From: Ficedula albicollis
Taxonomy: Eukaryota; Chordata; Aves; Passeriformes; Muscicapidae
Reading direction: 5' to 3'
Assembly (NCBI RefSeq): GCF_000247815.1
Contig: NC_021671.1
Coordinates: 26,498,513 to 26,562,512 of the forward strand
DNA: 64,000 bases
Position 1 is the stretch's first letter; each line of letters opens with the position of its first letter. A program made the translations under genes and the position numbers. Positions 29,146-45,100 of the stretch are shown here, one piece after another. Under the pieces are notes generated by a model, which saw nothing but the letters and a program-made list of their open reading frames with translations, had not been told where the DNA came from and searched no databases.

Positions 29146-31690
29146 CTGCAGTCAGGGAATGCTCTGAATATGCAAACTCCATCACAGGTACTCAACAAAG
29201 CAAGTAAATTTGCACTTGATACTACCTCTAAATGCCCAGATAGTATAACTAGAAACACGAGCTGCAATATCCATCACCACCAATTGACTTTGCTGGTATT
29301 TTAACTATTACCTGCAAGGTGTAGAAGTATGTTTTAGAGTAAGATGTTCAAGAACTCTGTGTTTTCACTCATAATTGTAAGAGACCCCATTTTTACTGGT
29401 ACTGGTGTTACACCAGTATTCTCTGCTGCCAATAAGCCACCTTTCCTCTTTCACATCTTCATTTATAACCAACTTGACCGTTGCTGCTACTTCCTTCCTG
29501 AAGAATATCTACAGCTGCAGGCAAGAATGTAGCTGTACACAGCTGTACTGTAAAATTCTTCCGTACTGCCCTTTGATGCAGGGAGAGCCATGTTCAACCT
29601 GTGCCACAGGCAGAGGGAAAGAAAACTCCCTTTGAAGTTCACCAAATCTGGACTCCTGCTGTGTGTGCAGGCACACATATGTGCGTGTATGAACTGGCTT
29701 AGATTTCATTGCTTACAAGTAGTTCAGAAAATAACTAAATCAGTTTTGTCTTTTCAGCCTCCTGCAGAGTTGCAGTGAGAACCAATACATGTCTAGTGGA
29801 CCATGTCACTAATGTCTGTATCAGGCAGACAGACAAGAAGCTCTGTCATCACATAGTTTCTTCTAGGTAATGAAAGAAACTGAAGTGAAAATCCCACAAA
29901 ATCTAGAAAAACTAAGACGTGAAGAGAAAGAGACCTGTTCAGTAACTGTTAATGAACACGTCAAAAGTTAAACTTGAAAACTGTGGTACTTTGAGAAGCA
30001 GAAGAATCTTCCATTTTGTTTTGATGAATGGGAATTTGGGAAACAAAAAAGCCATAAATATGAATGTAAGACAGGCATCTGAGCAGCTCTTGTGCCACTG
30101 CTGGCAACACTCTGTTAACTGGTGAAAGGTACAAGTGTAACCATGCCACACAAACACAAACCCAGTCGGGTGTGGGATCCAATTACACTACAGTAACTTT
30201 TTCAAAGCCTTGTGCAGTCTTCGTCTCTGAGAAAGGAACACAACTTAACTAGACTATAAAGTATGTAGATAACTTCTAAAAATTGCTGCCTAGATCTGAT
30301 GGCTTTAAGGAAAAAACAAATACAAAAAAATCTATAAAATCCATTTATAGCCTACATCACCTTTGCAAGTCTCATTCCATCTGTCAGATTCCCCCATATG
30401 CAACACCAGCACTCATCAAATTTTGCCCATACCTAAGAATGAGTAAAGCAAATACAAGCACATGTTGCAGGCTGACTTGTTCCCTTTGTTTGCAGCTTCT
30501 GCAAGAGTCTCTTGAAGAGAAATTGGAATGCACACAAAAGCTCACTCAACCTAGGATGGTTAGCAGAAAGCTGAAGATGCTTCAAGGAAAAAAACAAAAC
30601 AACACATACATTATCCAAAAAATCTGTATCCAATAATCCAATAACCACTACCTTGCAAAAGCAAGACTACCAGAAGCTCATACTGAAAAGAAATTCTTAC
30701 AAGTCAGAGAAAAGAAACAGAAGACTGTAAGGCAAATTAATATCTTAATATTTTCTGCAGGTGTACTTCACAAGGAAAATAAAGGCACTCCATTTTTTTC
30801 AGAGTGCAGATTATTAGCTTCTTTCTGAGCAGATAAAAGACTGTTCTACATTCTGGATTTTGTGCCTTCAGGGTTTTTGTTTTGCTTTGATTTAGGACTA
30901 AAACACTACTTACCTAAAGCTGTTTCTAAAAGAAGCAACTACAGAGAAGATCACATAACGTATAGAAACCATCTCCTAATGTCCTTTTATAAACCATGAC
31001 AACTGCCTAAGTACATCAATCTTCCTCCTCTGGCACACAACCAATAAGCAAATAGAAGTATATGGGAAATGGGAGGGAGAATAAGAACAAAAGCCCCTCG
31101 AATTCTGAACTCAGACAAATCAATGAGGGAAAAAACCCACATCCCAACCCTCTAGGCTGGAATTCTGCATAATCTGAGATACTTACTGAATCAGAAACAG
31201 GAAACGCATATATAAAAATCGAGGAACTAGAATACCACTCCTTCTAAGATGTGAAGTTAGCGTAGCTACTTATATGTCGGTGTTTTCTGCAATGCAACGA
31301 CGCCAATGCAGAAAATTCCATAAGTATGAACCAACCGCAATTTATTTTTCCTACTGAAGGCAGAAGAGGAGCGCCTTACAGGCACAACAAGCACCTTCTG
31401 CCCAGTCTCCCAACGAGCCGGTTGTCATAACACGGGCAGCACAACACAGCGGTCTCCAGGCGCGGAGCCCGAGCACGGCACGGACGGCGAGCAGAGCGCG
31501 CAGACAAAGCGCGGAGCGCCCCGGGCGGCAGGAAGGATCAGCCCAGGGCGGCGAAGGGTCGCGCCGCGGCGGTGCCCGCAGCCCGCCAGGCCGGGGGTGC
31601 CCGGAGGGGATCGGCTGCTCCTCGCCATCCGCTCCTGTGCCGGCGGCCCGGGCGCCGCTCGACAGCCCGAGCGCGGGGCCGCCGCCGTCA

Positions 31691-34576
<2,886 letters not shown>

Positions 34577-34624
34577 GCCCCATGGCCGATTTTCCGTTGT
34601 GCGAGGCGGCGGCAGAGCCGCGCC

Positions 34625-34642
34625 GGGGCGGGGCGGGGCGGG
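34625..34642 (+). promoter_or_regulatory. Overlapping GC boxes (Sp/KLF-type)
   Basis: Three overlapping GGGGCGG motifs in a row. This is a classic Sp1/KLF binding cluster in the distal part of the CpG island, about 1.25 kb upstream of the ANKRD10 start codon in the given assembly. The distance includes the poly-C block and the minisatellite. Confidence 0.6.
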
Positions 34643-34653
34643 CCGCTCTGTGA

Positions 34654-34947
<294 letters not shown>

Positions 34948-35324
34948 CCCGCAAGGAAAAGGTACCGGCGGCGGGGCCGGGCCGCGGGGCACCGGCTGTC
35001 CTGCTGTCTGCTCCCGCACACCACGGACGTGCTGCCAGGCCAGCCTCAGCACTCGGAGATCGCTATTGGGTTCGTGCTGCTCAGTGGGTTGCGAGCCAAA
35101 AGATAGCCTGACAGTGTCTGGTTAGAACGACAACGCTAGATTTTAAATTGCAGCCACAAACCAGTCCTTGAGTAATGGCTCCGCAGAATTTTTGAGGAAC
35201 TTCTGTTAGTTGCTCCTGTTTTCTGTCCAAAGTATTTGTGAAGGACTTTTTCTGACACCAGTAAAATTTAATTGATTATATTGAAGAGTACAATCAGTAC
35301 ACTCACCTGTCCCTAAAAACCATA

Positions 35325-35485
35325 GAATCACAGAAGCATAGAATGGCTTCTGTTGGCAGGGACCGTCCAACCCGTGCCATGGGCAGGGACACCTTCCACT
35401 AGATGGGGTTGCTCAGATCTCCATCCAATCCGGCCTTGAACACTTCCAGGGGCATCCACAACTTCTCTAGGCATCAAGGAGTATT
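35325..35485 (-). mobile_element. CR1 LINE 3' fragment
   Basis: Begins CATAGAATCACAGAAGCATA, the reverse complement of the CR1 3' terminal ATTCTATG-type repeats. It continues through the CR1 3' region with GCCATGGGCAGGGACACCTT, CCAATCCGGCCTTGAACACT and CATCCACAACTTCTCTAGGC. Only about 160 nt is present, the usual severe 5' truncation of CR1. It is moderately diverged. Confidence 0.92.
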
Positions 35486-36439
35486 CCTTTTTCAGTACAC
35501 ATTATTAAGCAACGCAAGCCAGGAATTATATTCTGAGGCAAAAAAAAGGTACAAATAAATTTCTGTTGAAAGTGTCAAGGGGCCCAGGCATTTAAAAAGC
35601 TTTGCTTTATCATCAGGCTAAATTGATCATCAAGATACTGTGAAATATCTTTTTCTTAATATAAGACTTCTGACTTCTCAGAAATTGTGATTCCGTAGGC
35701 ATTCCTCACATTTATTTGGCTTCTGTGCATTTTGGCATATATAAAGCTGTGTGTGTACAGTATCTGGTGCTCAGAGAGTTCCAGCATACAGAGAAACACC
35801 TGCACACAGAAGGAACTGCACCTTGGCTTATAATAAGCCCAGCATGAGGCACCCCTCTGACATATGCATCCCATGGCAAGTACTCTTCTTGCACACATGT
35901 AAAATCTTTGGAGAAGAATTGGACAGTCAGCATATGGGGCAATTTTTTAGCCTTCAAGAAGGTGATTAAAGAATTCATTCATTGTGGAAAGGCACTGATA
36001 GAGAGTGGGTGTTTGCTTGGATTGTACTGCTCTCATGTAGCAAAGGTCCTTTCCAGAAAGCTGTTGCAACAGCAAACTGGAGATTTGGCTTAAGATTTTC
36101 CTTAAAATATCACAGGGGTGGCCTGAGCTAGAAACCATGGATTTAGGCTATAAAAATCATAGCAAAATGAAACACCTTTTTTTTGTGTTCTGAAAGTCTT
36201 GTTTTGATGTGCACAGTCAAGTAATAATATACAGCTCTCTGTATTTAGGACTAGAAGCACAAGTCTGGTATCAAGATATTTAAATTCATAAAAATAATTA
36301 ACTTGAAATGTGGCTATATTTTTTATAGATGTATGAAGTCAGAATATGAAGATGGAAATATTGCTTTCAGAAAATTTTGTTTTAACCTTCGCTGTCTTTT
36401 TTTATTTAAACTGTAAAGACTTACTGAATTTTTTTTAAT

Positions 36440-36545
36440 CTCAAAATGGGAATAATAAAATCCTGTCCTGAGTGGTGGTGAGAAGCTGAATTAATCAAAG
36501 TGCTTTGAGGTAAAAAAAATAGCACTGATATGAATATACAGGTAA
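36440..36545 (+). mobile_element. MIR / CORE-SINE-like relic
   Basis: Segments CTCAAAATGGGAATAATAAA, GTGGTGAGAAGCTGAATTAA and CAAAGTGCTTTGAG line up in order with the 3' half of amniote MIR/CORE-SINE consensus sequences as I remember them (AAAATGGGGATAATAA, GTGAGG..TTAAT, AAAGCGCTTTGAG). An old and diverged copy. Confidence 0.55.
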
Positions 36546-36704
36546 GGCATTTCAACATGAGGCATTACTGCAGCTAATATTTGTTATTACAAATATTATA
36601 GCTATTACAAATTCACCAAAATAAAATATCACTTCAGCTTCTAGAATGCTGCCAAGTTAGAGATTCAGAATAATGTGCAAAGGAGGATGGATTGCAAACC
36701 AGCC

Positions 36705-36765
36705 CTTTTATAGATGGTGACACTGAAGCACGGGAAAGCTAAATGCTTTGGCCAGGGGAGGGAGT
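36705..36765 (-). mobile_element. MIR-like relic, opposite strand
   Basis: TTTATAGATGGTGACACTGA followed by AGCACGGGAAAGCTAAATGC and TTTGGCCAGGGG resembles the reverse complement of the MIR segment around GGGCAAGTTACTTAACCTCT. Similarity is partial. Confidence 0.45.
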
Positions 36766-37029
36766 ACTTTCAGCTACAGCAACTTACAGTTGTCTCTTAC
36801 CCTTTGCCTTACAAAAACGTCCATTTTATGTTGGACCTGGCCTTTGTTTTCAAAGCTCTGAAAGATCACCATCCTATATGCGCTTCTGATCCTGGGTTAT
36901 GGGGATTTTTTTCACATGTACAGCTAGGCAGATGCTAACACTTTGTATCTGTGTGCCTTGTTTGGGAATTAAATAATGCAGATCATAAATGATGGAGCAA
37001 TTGAAAGAAAAAAAGGAAAAAACACCTGA

Positions 37030-37108
37030 CAAACCAAACCAAACAAAAACAAACCACACAAAACCCAAAAACAAACAAGGAAAAAGCCAAACCAAACCAA
37101 AACCCCTC
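37030..37108 (+). repeat. CAAAC-type A/C-rich repeat
   Basis: About 80 nt of degenerate AAACC/AAACA units. It is similar in composition to the one at 20747-20834 and to a shorter one at about 46508-46540. Confidence 0.7.
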
Positions 37109-40100
37109 AACCTATACCACAGCTTATGTCATAAAAATGGACTTTACTTAAATGTTTGGTATTAAAGAACACCATTTCCCAGGTTGAAAAAAGCAATGTT
37201 TATTATGCTGTAGTGTTTAAGCACTGACATAATTGTTCACATATTGCTTATAACTATCATAAAAGGCAGTAAATGTAGAGAGTGTAGTGAAGAGGAACAA
37301 AAACTAAACATTCATGACCTTGATAAGATTAATATTCAAGATTTGCATGTGCTTTTTATCTCATACAGGGGTATAGAAACAGTCACACCAGACAAAGACA
37401 GGAGTCTGGCTAGTTTCCTTATGGGCAGTGACTTCATTTACCTGCTAGTAGCTGCCACAAGGAAGACAACTACCACGGCTTTTTTTTGGAGGAAGAGGGA
37501 AGGAGAATGCAGAGACTTTAACGATGCTGTGCAGGAATTTGGCATGTGGAAATGAATTCTGGTATATCTTGTTTCGTGACTAAATTCTTTGTTATGAGGT
37601 CAATTTTTTTTTTATTTCCATGCTAGTGATCTACACCAAAAGTTCCAAAATAGCACAGCACAGTGCTCTCTCTATGACTGATTCTTTAATCAGTCTGTAG
37701 TTGGCATATGACTTGGGAAATCACATTTGTCTCTCTATTTTTTGAAATGTGAATCATTATCCAGATAAATATAAAAGATAAATGTGTAATATATTTTCAT
37801 ATTCTGCATTTCCTTTGATTTCCTTAAAATATTTTGGCAATGGACTTTATAAGTTAATTAAATTTAATGGAAATAAAATCTTTAAGTACTTTCATATCTT
37901 GTGAAACTGAGGACATGGAAATTCTGGGTTTTTTAACATTTCATTTCAATTACATTATAATTTATACTTTTGTACTTATCTATCATTATTGTGGCTGGAT
38001 TCTGTACAGAACAATACACATCTTAAAGGGATAGTCAATAATCTTGCGGTTCAAAAGATCAGATACATAAAATATAAATGTGTTTTGTGATTATAACTTC
38101 TGACTAGATGATAGCTTCTATGTCCCTGACTTGCTATTATGGTCTGTTTGCACATAGAATAATCAAAGAAATTTACAGTCATGGGTTAAACTGTGATTTA
38201 TAAGCTTTTATGACAAAAGGGGCACAGTAATACATAACATTTCAGGTTCTTTGCATTTTCTATTTTATATAAAGATTTTAGAATTTAATAGGCTTTTAAA
38301 ACTGTACTCTTTATTGGAATGCAGTAAATAGTATTGTAAATGCAGTATTAGTTATTAAAAATGCATTCTTGATTTTTAAAATTACTCAGAGTTCAGCTAC
38401 TAAACTTAGTAGAACACATTTTTGTATATACGAAAAAAAAAAGTAGTTATTTGCAGTTCTATTTGCATTAATTTCATCCACAGTTCTATTCTTGGTCTTT
38501 TAAGGGAAGTGAGAAGCTTTGTTCCTGTTTCTGTCAGATCAAGGAGGTAGACTTCATGTTTTGCTGGGGCATTTAACAGAATTAAATTTCAAACAGCAAA
38601 ACACACAGAGGAGCTTATAGGCAAAGTGGAGTGGAAGAAGAGATGGGCTCTATTTTAGCTAAGTTTACTTTTATGTTCTCTTTTGGCTAATGGCACAGAA
38701 GTAAAATGGTCTATAAATGAAGACTTCTTGAATATTCACTAGTCTAACAAGTATATATTTAAAAAATAAACATGTCATTTACATGTGTTTTGTGAAAAAG
38801 GATTTGCTCTGTTACTTAGCTGTAGTGTACTTATCTTCTCTGTGCTACTCTGATACAAATAAATTGTATTTTCCTGTTTCTCTTTTCAGACAGATTGAAT
38901 ATGGAGCTTTCCATAATAACTTGTGCTGGGCAAAGTCAGGGTTCTGTTGTTTTTGTTCTGTTAGTTTTCTTTCTTTCTGTTTTTTTTTCCCCCCGAAAAG
39001 TACTCTAGAATTTAATCAAATACAGAAGTCATTCAAATGCCTCCATTCTTGCTGTAGCAAGTTTGCACTGGTTAACACTTAGGGCTTTATTTAGTTGCCC
39101 ATACATCATTTCTAGTGCCATTTGAGATGCCCAAGAGTATTTGTCCCTGCTCCCAGCTGCTGCTGCAGAACAGGATCAGTTTACAAAAGTTCTTTGCCAT
39201 GCCTGCACAGAGCTGATAGATACTTTGCAAGTCTGAAGGCTTCTAAGGCTAACACTTCTCCACAAATGTCATTTGAATTGGTGTGCCCAGTCACGTAAGG
39301 AGTTCCTCAAATTTTGTCTGGTCCTGAGTCCCATAAAACCTCTTGTCTTTGGAGGAGGTTGTCACAGAGTCGCTGTTTACATCCTGCATTATATCCGAAT
39401 CTAGTTCTGGGTATGTAGATCATTGTAGTAGCTACTTGTGTTTCATTTTGTTTTCCTATCATTGAGGATGATTTTCCAAAAGGACAGACCTATTAAATTT
39501 TAATCATTTTTCATTTTTCTTTCTTTTTCCTTTTTTTCCTTTTTTCTCCCTAAAGCTTTCAGTGAACTGTGATGAAAATGTGAAATTTCTATAGAGCCAT
39601 GATTTTTTTTAGTGATGGTGGGAACTTTCCATCATTTTTCCAGTGTAAATAGAGACTGACTCATAATTTTCAGGGAATAGTTAGTAAAAGATTAGATTAC
39701 TTCTGATTTTTGGTTAAATTAATCACAGCTGAGTGGTACACCACTTGAAATATGTTGCTCTTGTCTAGATAATTGGCTGTCTTCACCTTTCTTCAGCAAA
39801 GACCAAGTGTTCTATTTAAATCACTCCTAAAACAGAATCGGAAATAAATACTTTTTCTTTCTTTTTTTTTTTTTTTTATTTTAGATGGAAGTTATTGGGC
39901 AAAACAGCTGTAACATTGTGTAAAAGCTAATTTCATAAACTTAGGAACATTGGTGCTCAAGTGCTCAAACTGAGTGTGCATAGTATGTGAGACCTCTGGA
40001 GGTACAAAGATCAGAAAATTAATGGCAGCAGTAGCTGCTAACATGGAAAAAAAAAGTCATGAGTAGAAAAACAGTAAACTGAAAGTCCTTTATCCTCCTT

Positions 40101-41727
40101 TCCACTCCTCAGTTCTCAGAGTTTTGTCTGGCAAGAAAAGCAGGGAATCTGTCTGACTTTCAAATAATTACTGATGTATTACTCTGTTGGAGGCTAGTAG
40201 CAAAGAGCAGCTGTGCCCTGTAGACAGAGCCAAATTCTCCCTTTCCCCATCCCCCATTTCTGACTGCCTTCCCTGGAGAAAGCAATCTCACTGTTAAATA
40301 AACTAGGGTTGGGTTGCAAGACAAACCAAGAGTTCATTGGGAAAATCATTACTCATGTGTAAAGAAGCCCTTTTTAAAAACTTTGCTGCTTAGGAAATGA
40401 TGCGATTTCGTGGGTAATAAATAAAAACAGATTTGTTGTACTACAGTTGTAAAGCTGTCATCTTTTATGAGCCTGGGAAGAGTGACCTTTTTCATAAGGC
40501 TTTGTCAATTCTGTCTCTATGCAACTTTTCTTCATACATGTGAGTCACTGAGCTGTGCTCAGCTGAGAGGTCTAGTCCCTAAAAGATAAGGGAGTTAATT
40601 ATAGTTCTTGGCTTTTTGACAAACTGCGTCTCTCTTTCCCACATTTCCTACCAGTTTTAACTGAAAATTATCATTTCTTGTGTGGCAAAATAGTGGTATT
40701 GTGGTTAAAAACAGTAGTTTAAGAAATCAATACCAAACCATTTCCATTTATATTGAGCCTGAATCCCAGTAACGGAAATGTTCTTCAATATCCTTATCTT
40801 TAAATTGTGTCCTGACTGTAAAAATAAAAATAAAGAGAAAAAAAAAAAAAAGAAGCTGACATTTAGGGTGAATAAAAATCTCACTTGCTGATCACTTGGA
40901 TTCAGTAACCCCTCTCTGGAAAACTGGATTGATTAATTATGTAATAATCTAGAAACCTTCAGGTGAGAAAGTATTTAATAAAGGTGAAAACGGCATTTCC
41001 ACTTACAAAGAGAGGAAACAAAAATCCAGAAGAAGGTGAAGAGTGTGAAATATCTGTCTCTGAGCTAGCAAGTGTTCTTGCAACCTGAATCCTGTGCAGT
41101 GAGATTAGATGCTTATATTTGAGGGGTTTAGTTCTCACTTCTCAAAAAGAGCATGCTCCTCCCCAAACGATGATTTAACAAAGCAATTGTGGCACCACAT
41201 TTTCTTCTGAGATTGGTGCCTGGTGTTTCAGTTCTTTGGGAAAGGGATTGAAAAAAACTAAACAGCCTATGTAATCAGAAATGGTTTCTATTTCAGCTTG
41301 CATCATATGAAAGGAGCCATCTTGTGGTTGTCTCCTTTACCAATAAAATGTTGCTCTAAGATTGCCTTCTAAAGCTGAAATAAAACATGTTTCTACACCT
41401 CTGTGATGATTTTTCTTCTGTTGTTTAGAAATGTAACATCCCGAGTAACACTTGACCTTACAAATATTTTTACTCAGAGACCTTTTTTCTCTATCAAGTC
41501 CCAATTCTGTCAAATGTTCAGAATTAAAATAGCACATCTGTCTGTACAGGATTAAAGTAGATGTGTTGATTCTGCATTTCACTGCTAGTCAGTCCATCCC
41601 AGTATTTGCTAGTCCTCTGAGCTCTGCTCAAACCGTAATCTGCACTCAAATTTTGCTTTAAACTACAATCAAAAGCATGCCCTCTGAAATACAATTCTTA
41701 GAGGAATTGTTTGTGATTCTAAGTGAT

Positions 41728-42179
<452 letters not shown>

Positions 42180-45100
42180 GTAATCTTCATTGAAATGTGC
42201 TTGCTAGGAACTCTGTGCATTCCAGGCACAAGGCATCCCTACCCTTTGCTCCTGGACTTCTAACTTGTCTTGGGGAGACAACATTTAGATGATACAAGAG
42301 TCAGATTTCTTCACTTCTTCGCTGATACAAAATGACACTTACCAGTTTTAGAGTTTGATAAATCTGCACAATCCTGAGTAGATGATTAAATTTATTTTAT
42401 GTAGATTAGCTCACTGATGCTTGTATCCATTTATTCAAATATATTTTTAAAAATCCCCACCAAATAACGTTAGTTAAACCATATAAACACAAACTTCAGT
42501 CACAATGTTTCAAGTTCAATTTCCCTAATGACTTTGAATAAGGTTAGGAATGATTCAGCTTGGGTAACCATCTGCCTATATCAGTTGTTAGTAACTAAAT
42601 GTAATATCCAAGCCAAGGATCACTATAATTTGCTGAAGATATAGAAAAATGTTACAAATTTGATTTGATTGCTTTTTGATACAGATTGGAAGGCAAAAAT
42701 ATATGAGATCTATATTTCTGGTAAATGTGTGCACATATGACAACTAACAGATAAGTAAAGTCTTACTTTAAAATGTGCCATTTGAGGTTTATTGTGTTCC
42801 TCAGAGTTGAATAAAAGATTGTTCTAGGAAAATGCAAATCTGGAATTGGGGTTTGAAGTGAGACTAATATTTATTCCTGCTGAAATGGAAGGTTGACTGA
42901 GAAAAGGAGAGACAGGATTAGTAATAGTTTTTACTACATCTGGATTGGAAAGACATTGTAAAAAATATATTTTGGGAAAGTATTTGAGACATTGGATTAA
43001 AAGTAGACCTGATAAAATTTTCAATCAGAGAATACCAATTACTTTTTTACTGAAATTATGCGTGGACTCCATCAGAATATGCTTTCTTTGTTAAGCATAA
43101 CATTTATAATGAAAATCTGATTTAAAAAAAACTACTGAAATAATTCAAAACTTAATACTAAAATTGATTTTTTAAAAGTTGCTAAATAAGATGCTTAAGT
43201 TTTTTTTTCATTGTTTTAATATCTTACTCATATCTTTACTTTTTCTTCTCAGCTAAAAACTTAAAAAATTGTATTTTTCTTGAGATGGAAAAATAATTTT
43301 CAATGTCACTCTGAATAAGATCAAACAGTCAAATGACATCTCACTGTTTGAGAAAATTAATTGAATGAAGCACCACAGTTGTAGAGAACATAAGTAGGGA
43401 AGTCAAAGGTATCATGATCTATCAGTAAGATTGTGTTTGCTCTGCTGTAAGCAACAATAATTTTCATGCATAATTAAAGATCTTTTCTGTCTATTTTAAT
43501 TACTGCTCTCTATCTTGCTTCTAGTAAAGGAGACACAATCTCTGGAATGAAAGATGTAGGAGAAGATTCTTGCCTAGGAAAGAGGTTAAAAGCAAATGAG
43601 TTAAAATATCTTCCCTCCAAAAGTGTTGCTGGTACGACAGTGATGATTATTCTGAGCGCTGGAATAAGAGGAACAACATATATATGGGATTATTTTTCAC
43701 ACAAACGATCTGCAGCTATTTAGGAAAGTAAATCTTTCATTTTACAGGATTCTGGAAGCTAATGGGTCAGAATAACAATTAAAGTAGTAGTGGTTAACCT
43801 GCCTCATTTCTGTAGCTGTTAGGATGCAGAAAGTCTCCTTTCAAAAATTGAGTCTGTGCATCTCTCAAGACAACCAGCAGTTGCTCAGAACCACAGCTTG
43901 ACCTCTGTCTCTACGTATTTGAGTGGTACTGGAAGCAAAAATTTATTTTTCATATGTTTCCACAAAAACATGTACTTACTTTGGTGAAACTGAAATCACA
44001 GACTCATAGATCGCAGACAGATGTAGTTGTGGAACTTTTTTATGAAAAGACATATAGAAGTCCAGAAATTTGGCAATTGTAGCATATTCAGAGGAGAATA
44101 AACACACATTCTAAGAAATGAGGAATGTTAAGAAGTTAAAAGAGGTTCAAATGCAAGCATGGACTGCTTGGAAGACAGTACCTTTTTAAAGTATTGCATT
44201 CTCTCTAATTGCTAAACTCTATGAAAGCTGTTGAGAAGTATCAGCATATACTCATTTAACTGAACTGATCAGAGTTGATTAGAATTACCTGGATTCTTCC
44301 AGCTTTCAGAAGTTTCTTGTTGCTAAGTGATTTTGTAGTCATAGATACATTTCTTACCTAGGTCAGCACTTCCATATTAATAAACAAGAAGTCGAGTAAG
44401 ATTTTCCCTAGGAATAAATCACTGCCATCCACTGTTTATGGAAGCTTTTAGCAGATCAGCCTTAGAGTTACCTTTGCCCAGATTTTTTTGTTTCTGTTAG
44501 CTAGGATTATGCTGAGTTGGCAGTCAGAAATTGTGTTATTCAAAACACTAAGAAAAGCATTTTTAAACTGTTTTGTGAAATGATTAAATGGCAGAATCTG
44601 GAAGAGAACGTTGTAATGCCACAATCTGGAAATTCATCCAAAAAAGAAACTATTTGTCTCCCTGCTTTTCTTTCCACCTTGACATATTAAATGAATGTGT
44701 AATTCACTTGATTACAATCTTTTGCTTCAGTAGTAAACTCCTGATTTGCTGAAAATAAAATACTTTTGATACAGAGAGACATTTCAAATATCTGTGAAGG
44801 AAAATGAGCTTTATCTGTGCTCTGAAAAGTTTACAGGTATCATACACATGGTACTGAATATCCACTATCCTGGTGGAAGTTAATCAGTGATATTTGCTGT
44901 GAATTCACCTTCAGATGCGTGTTGAATCTTTTTGTTGTTTAGTTTGGTATTATTTTATAACAAGTGAATATTTGTTCCTTTTTATAATACTTTAGTTTTG
45001 AACTTGAGAAGTATAGTGTATTTTTACCACATCCAATAGTTGCTAGACATCATTTAAATCAGCTAAATGCTAAAACCCTATGGCACACTGTTGGTTCTTG

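Noticed and set aside
37244..37555. 103-codon plus-strand open frame right of the promoter
   Set aside because: No recognised similarity, no splice context, and AT-rich surroundings; could only be revived by transcript evidence.
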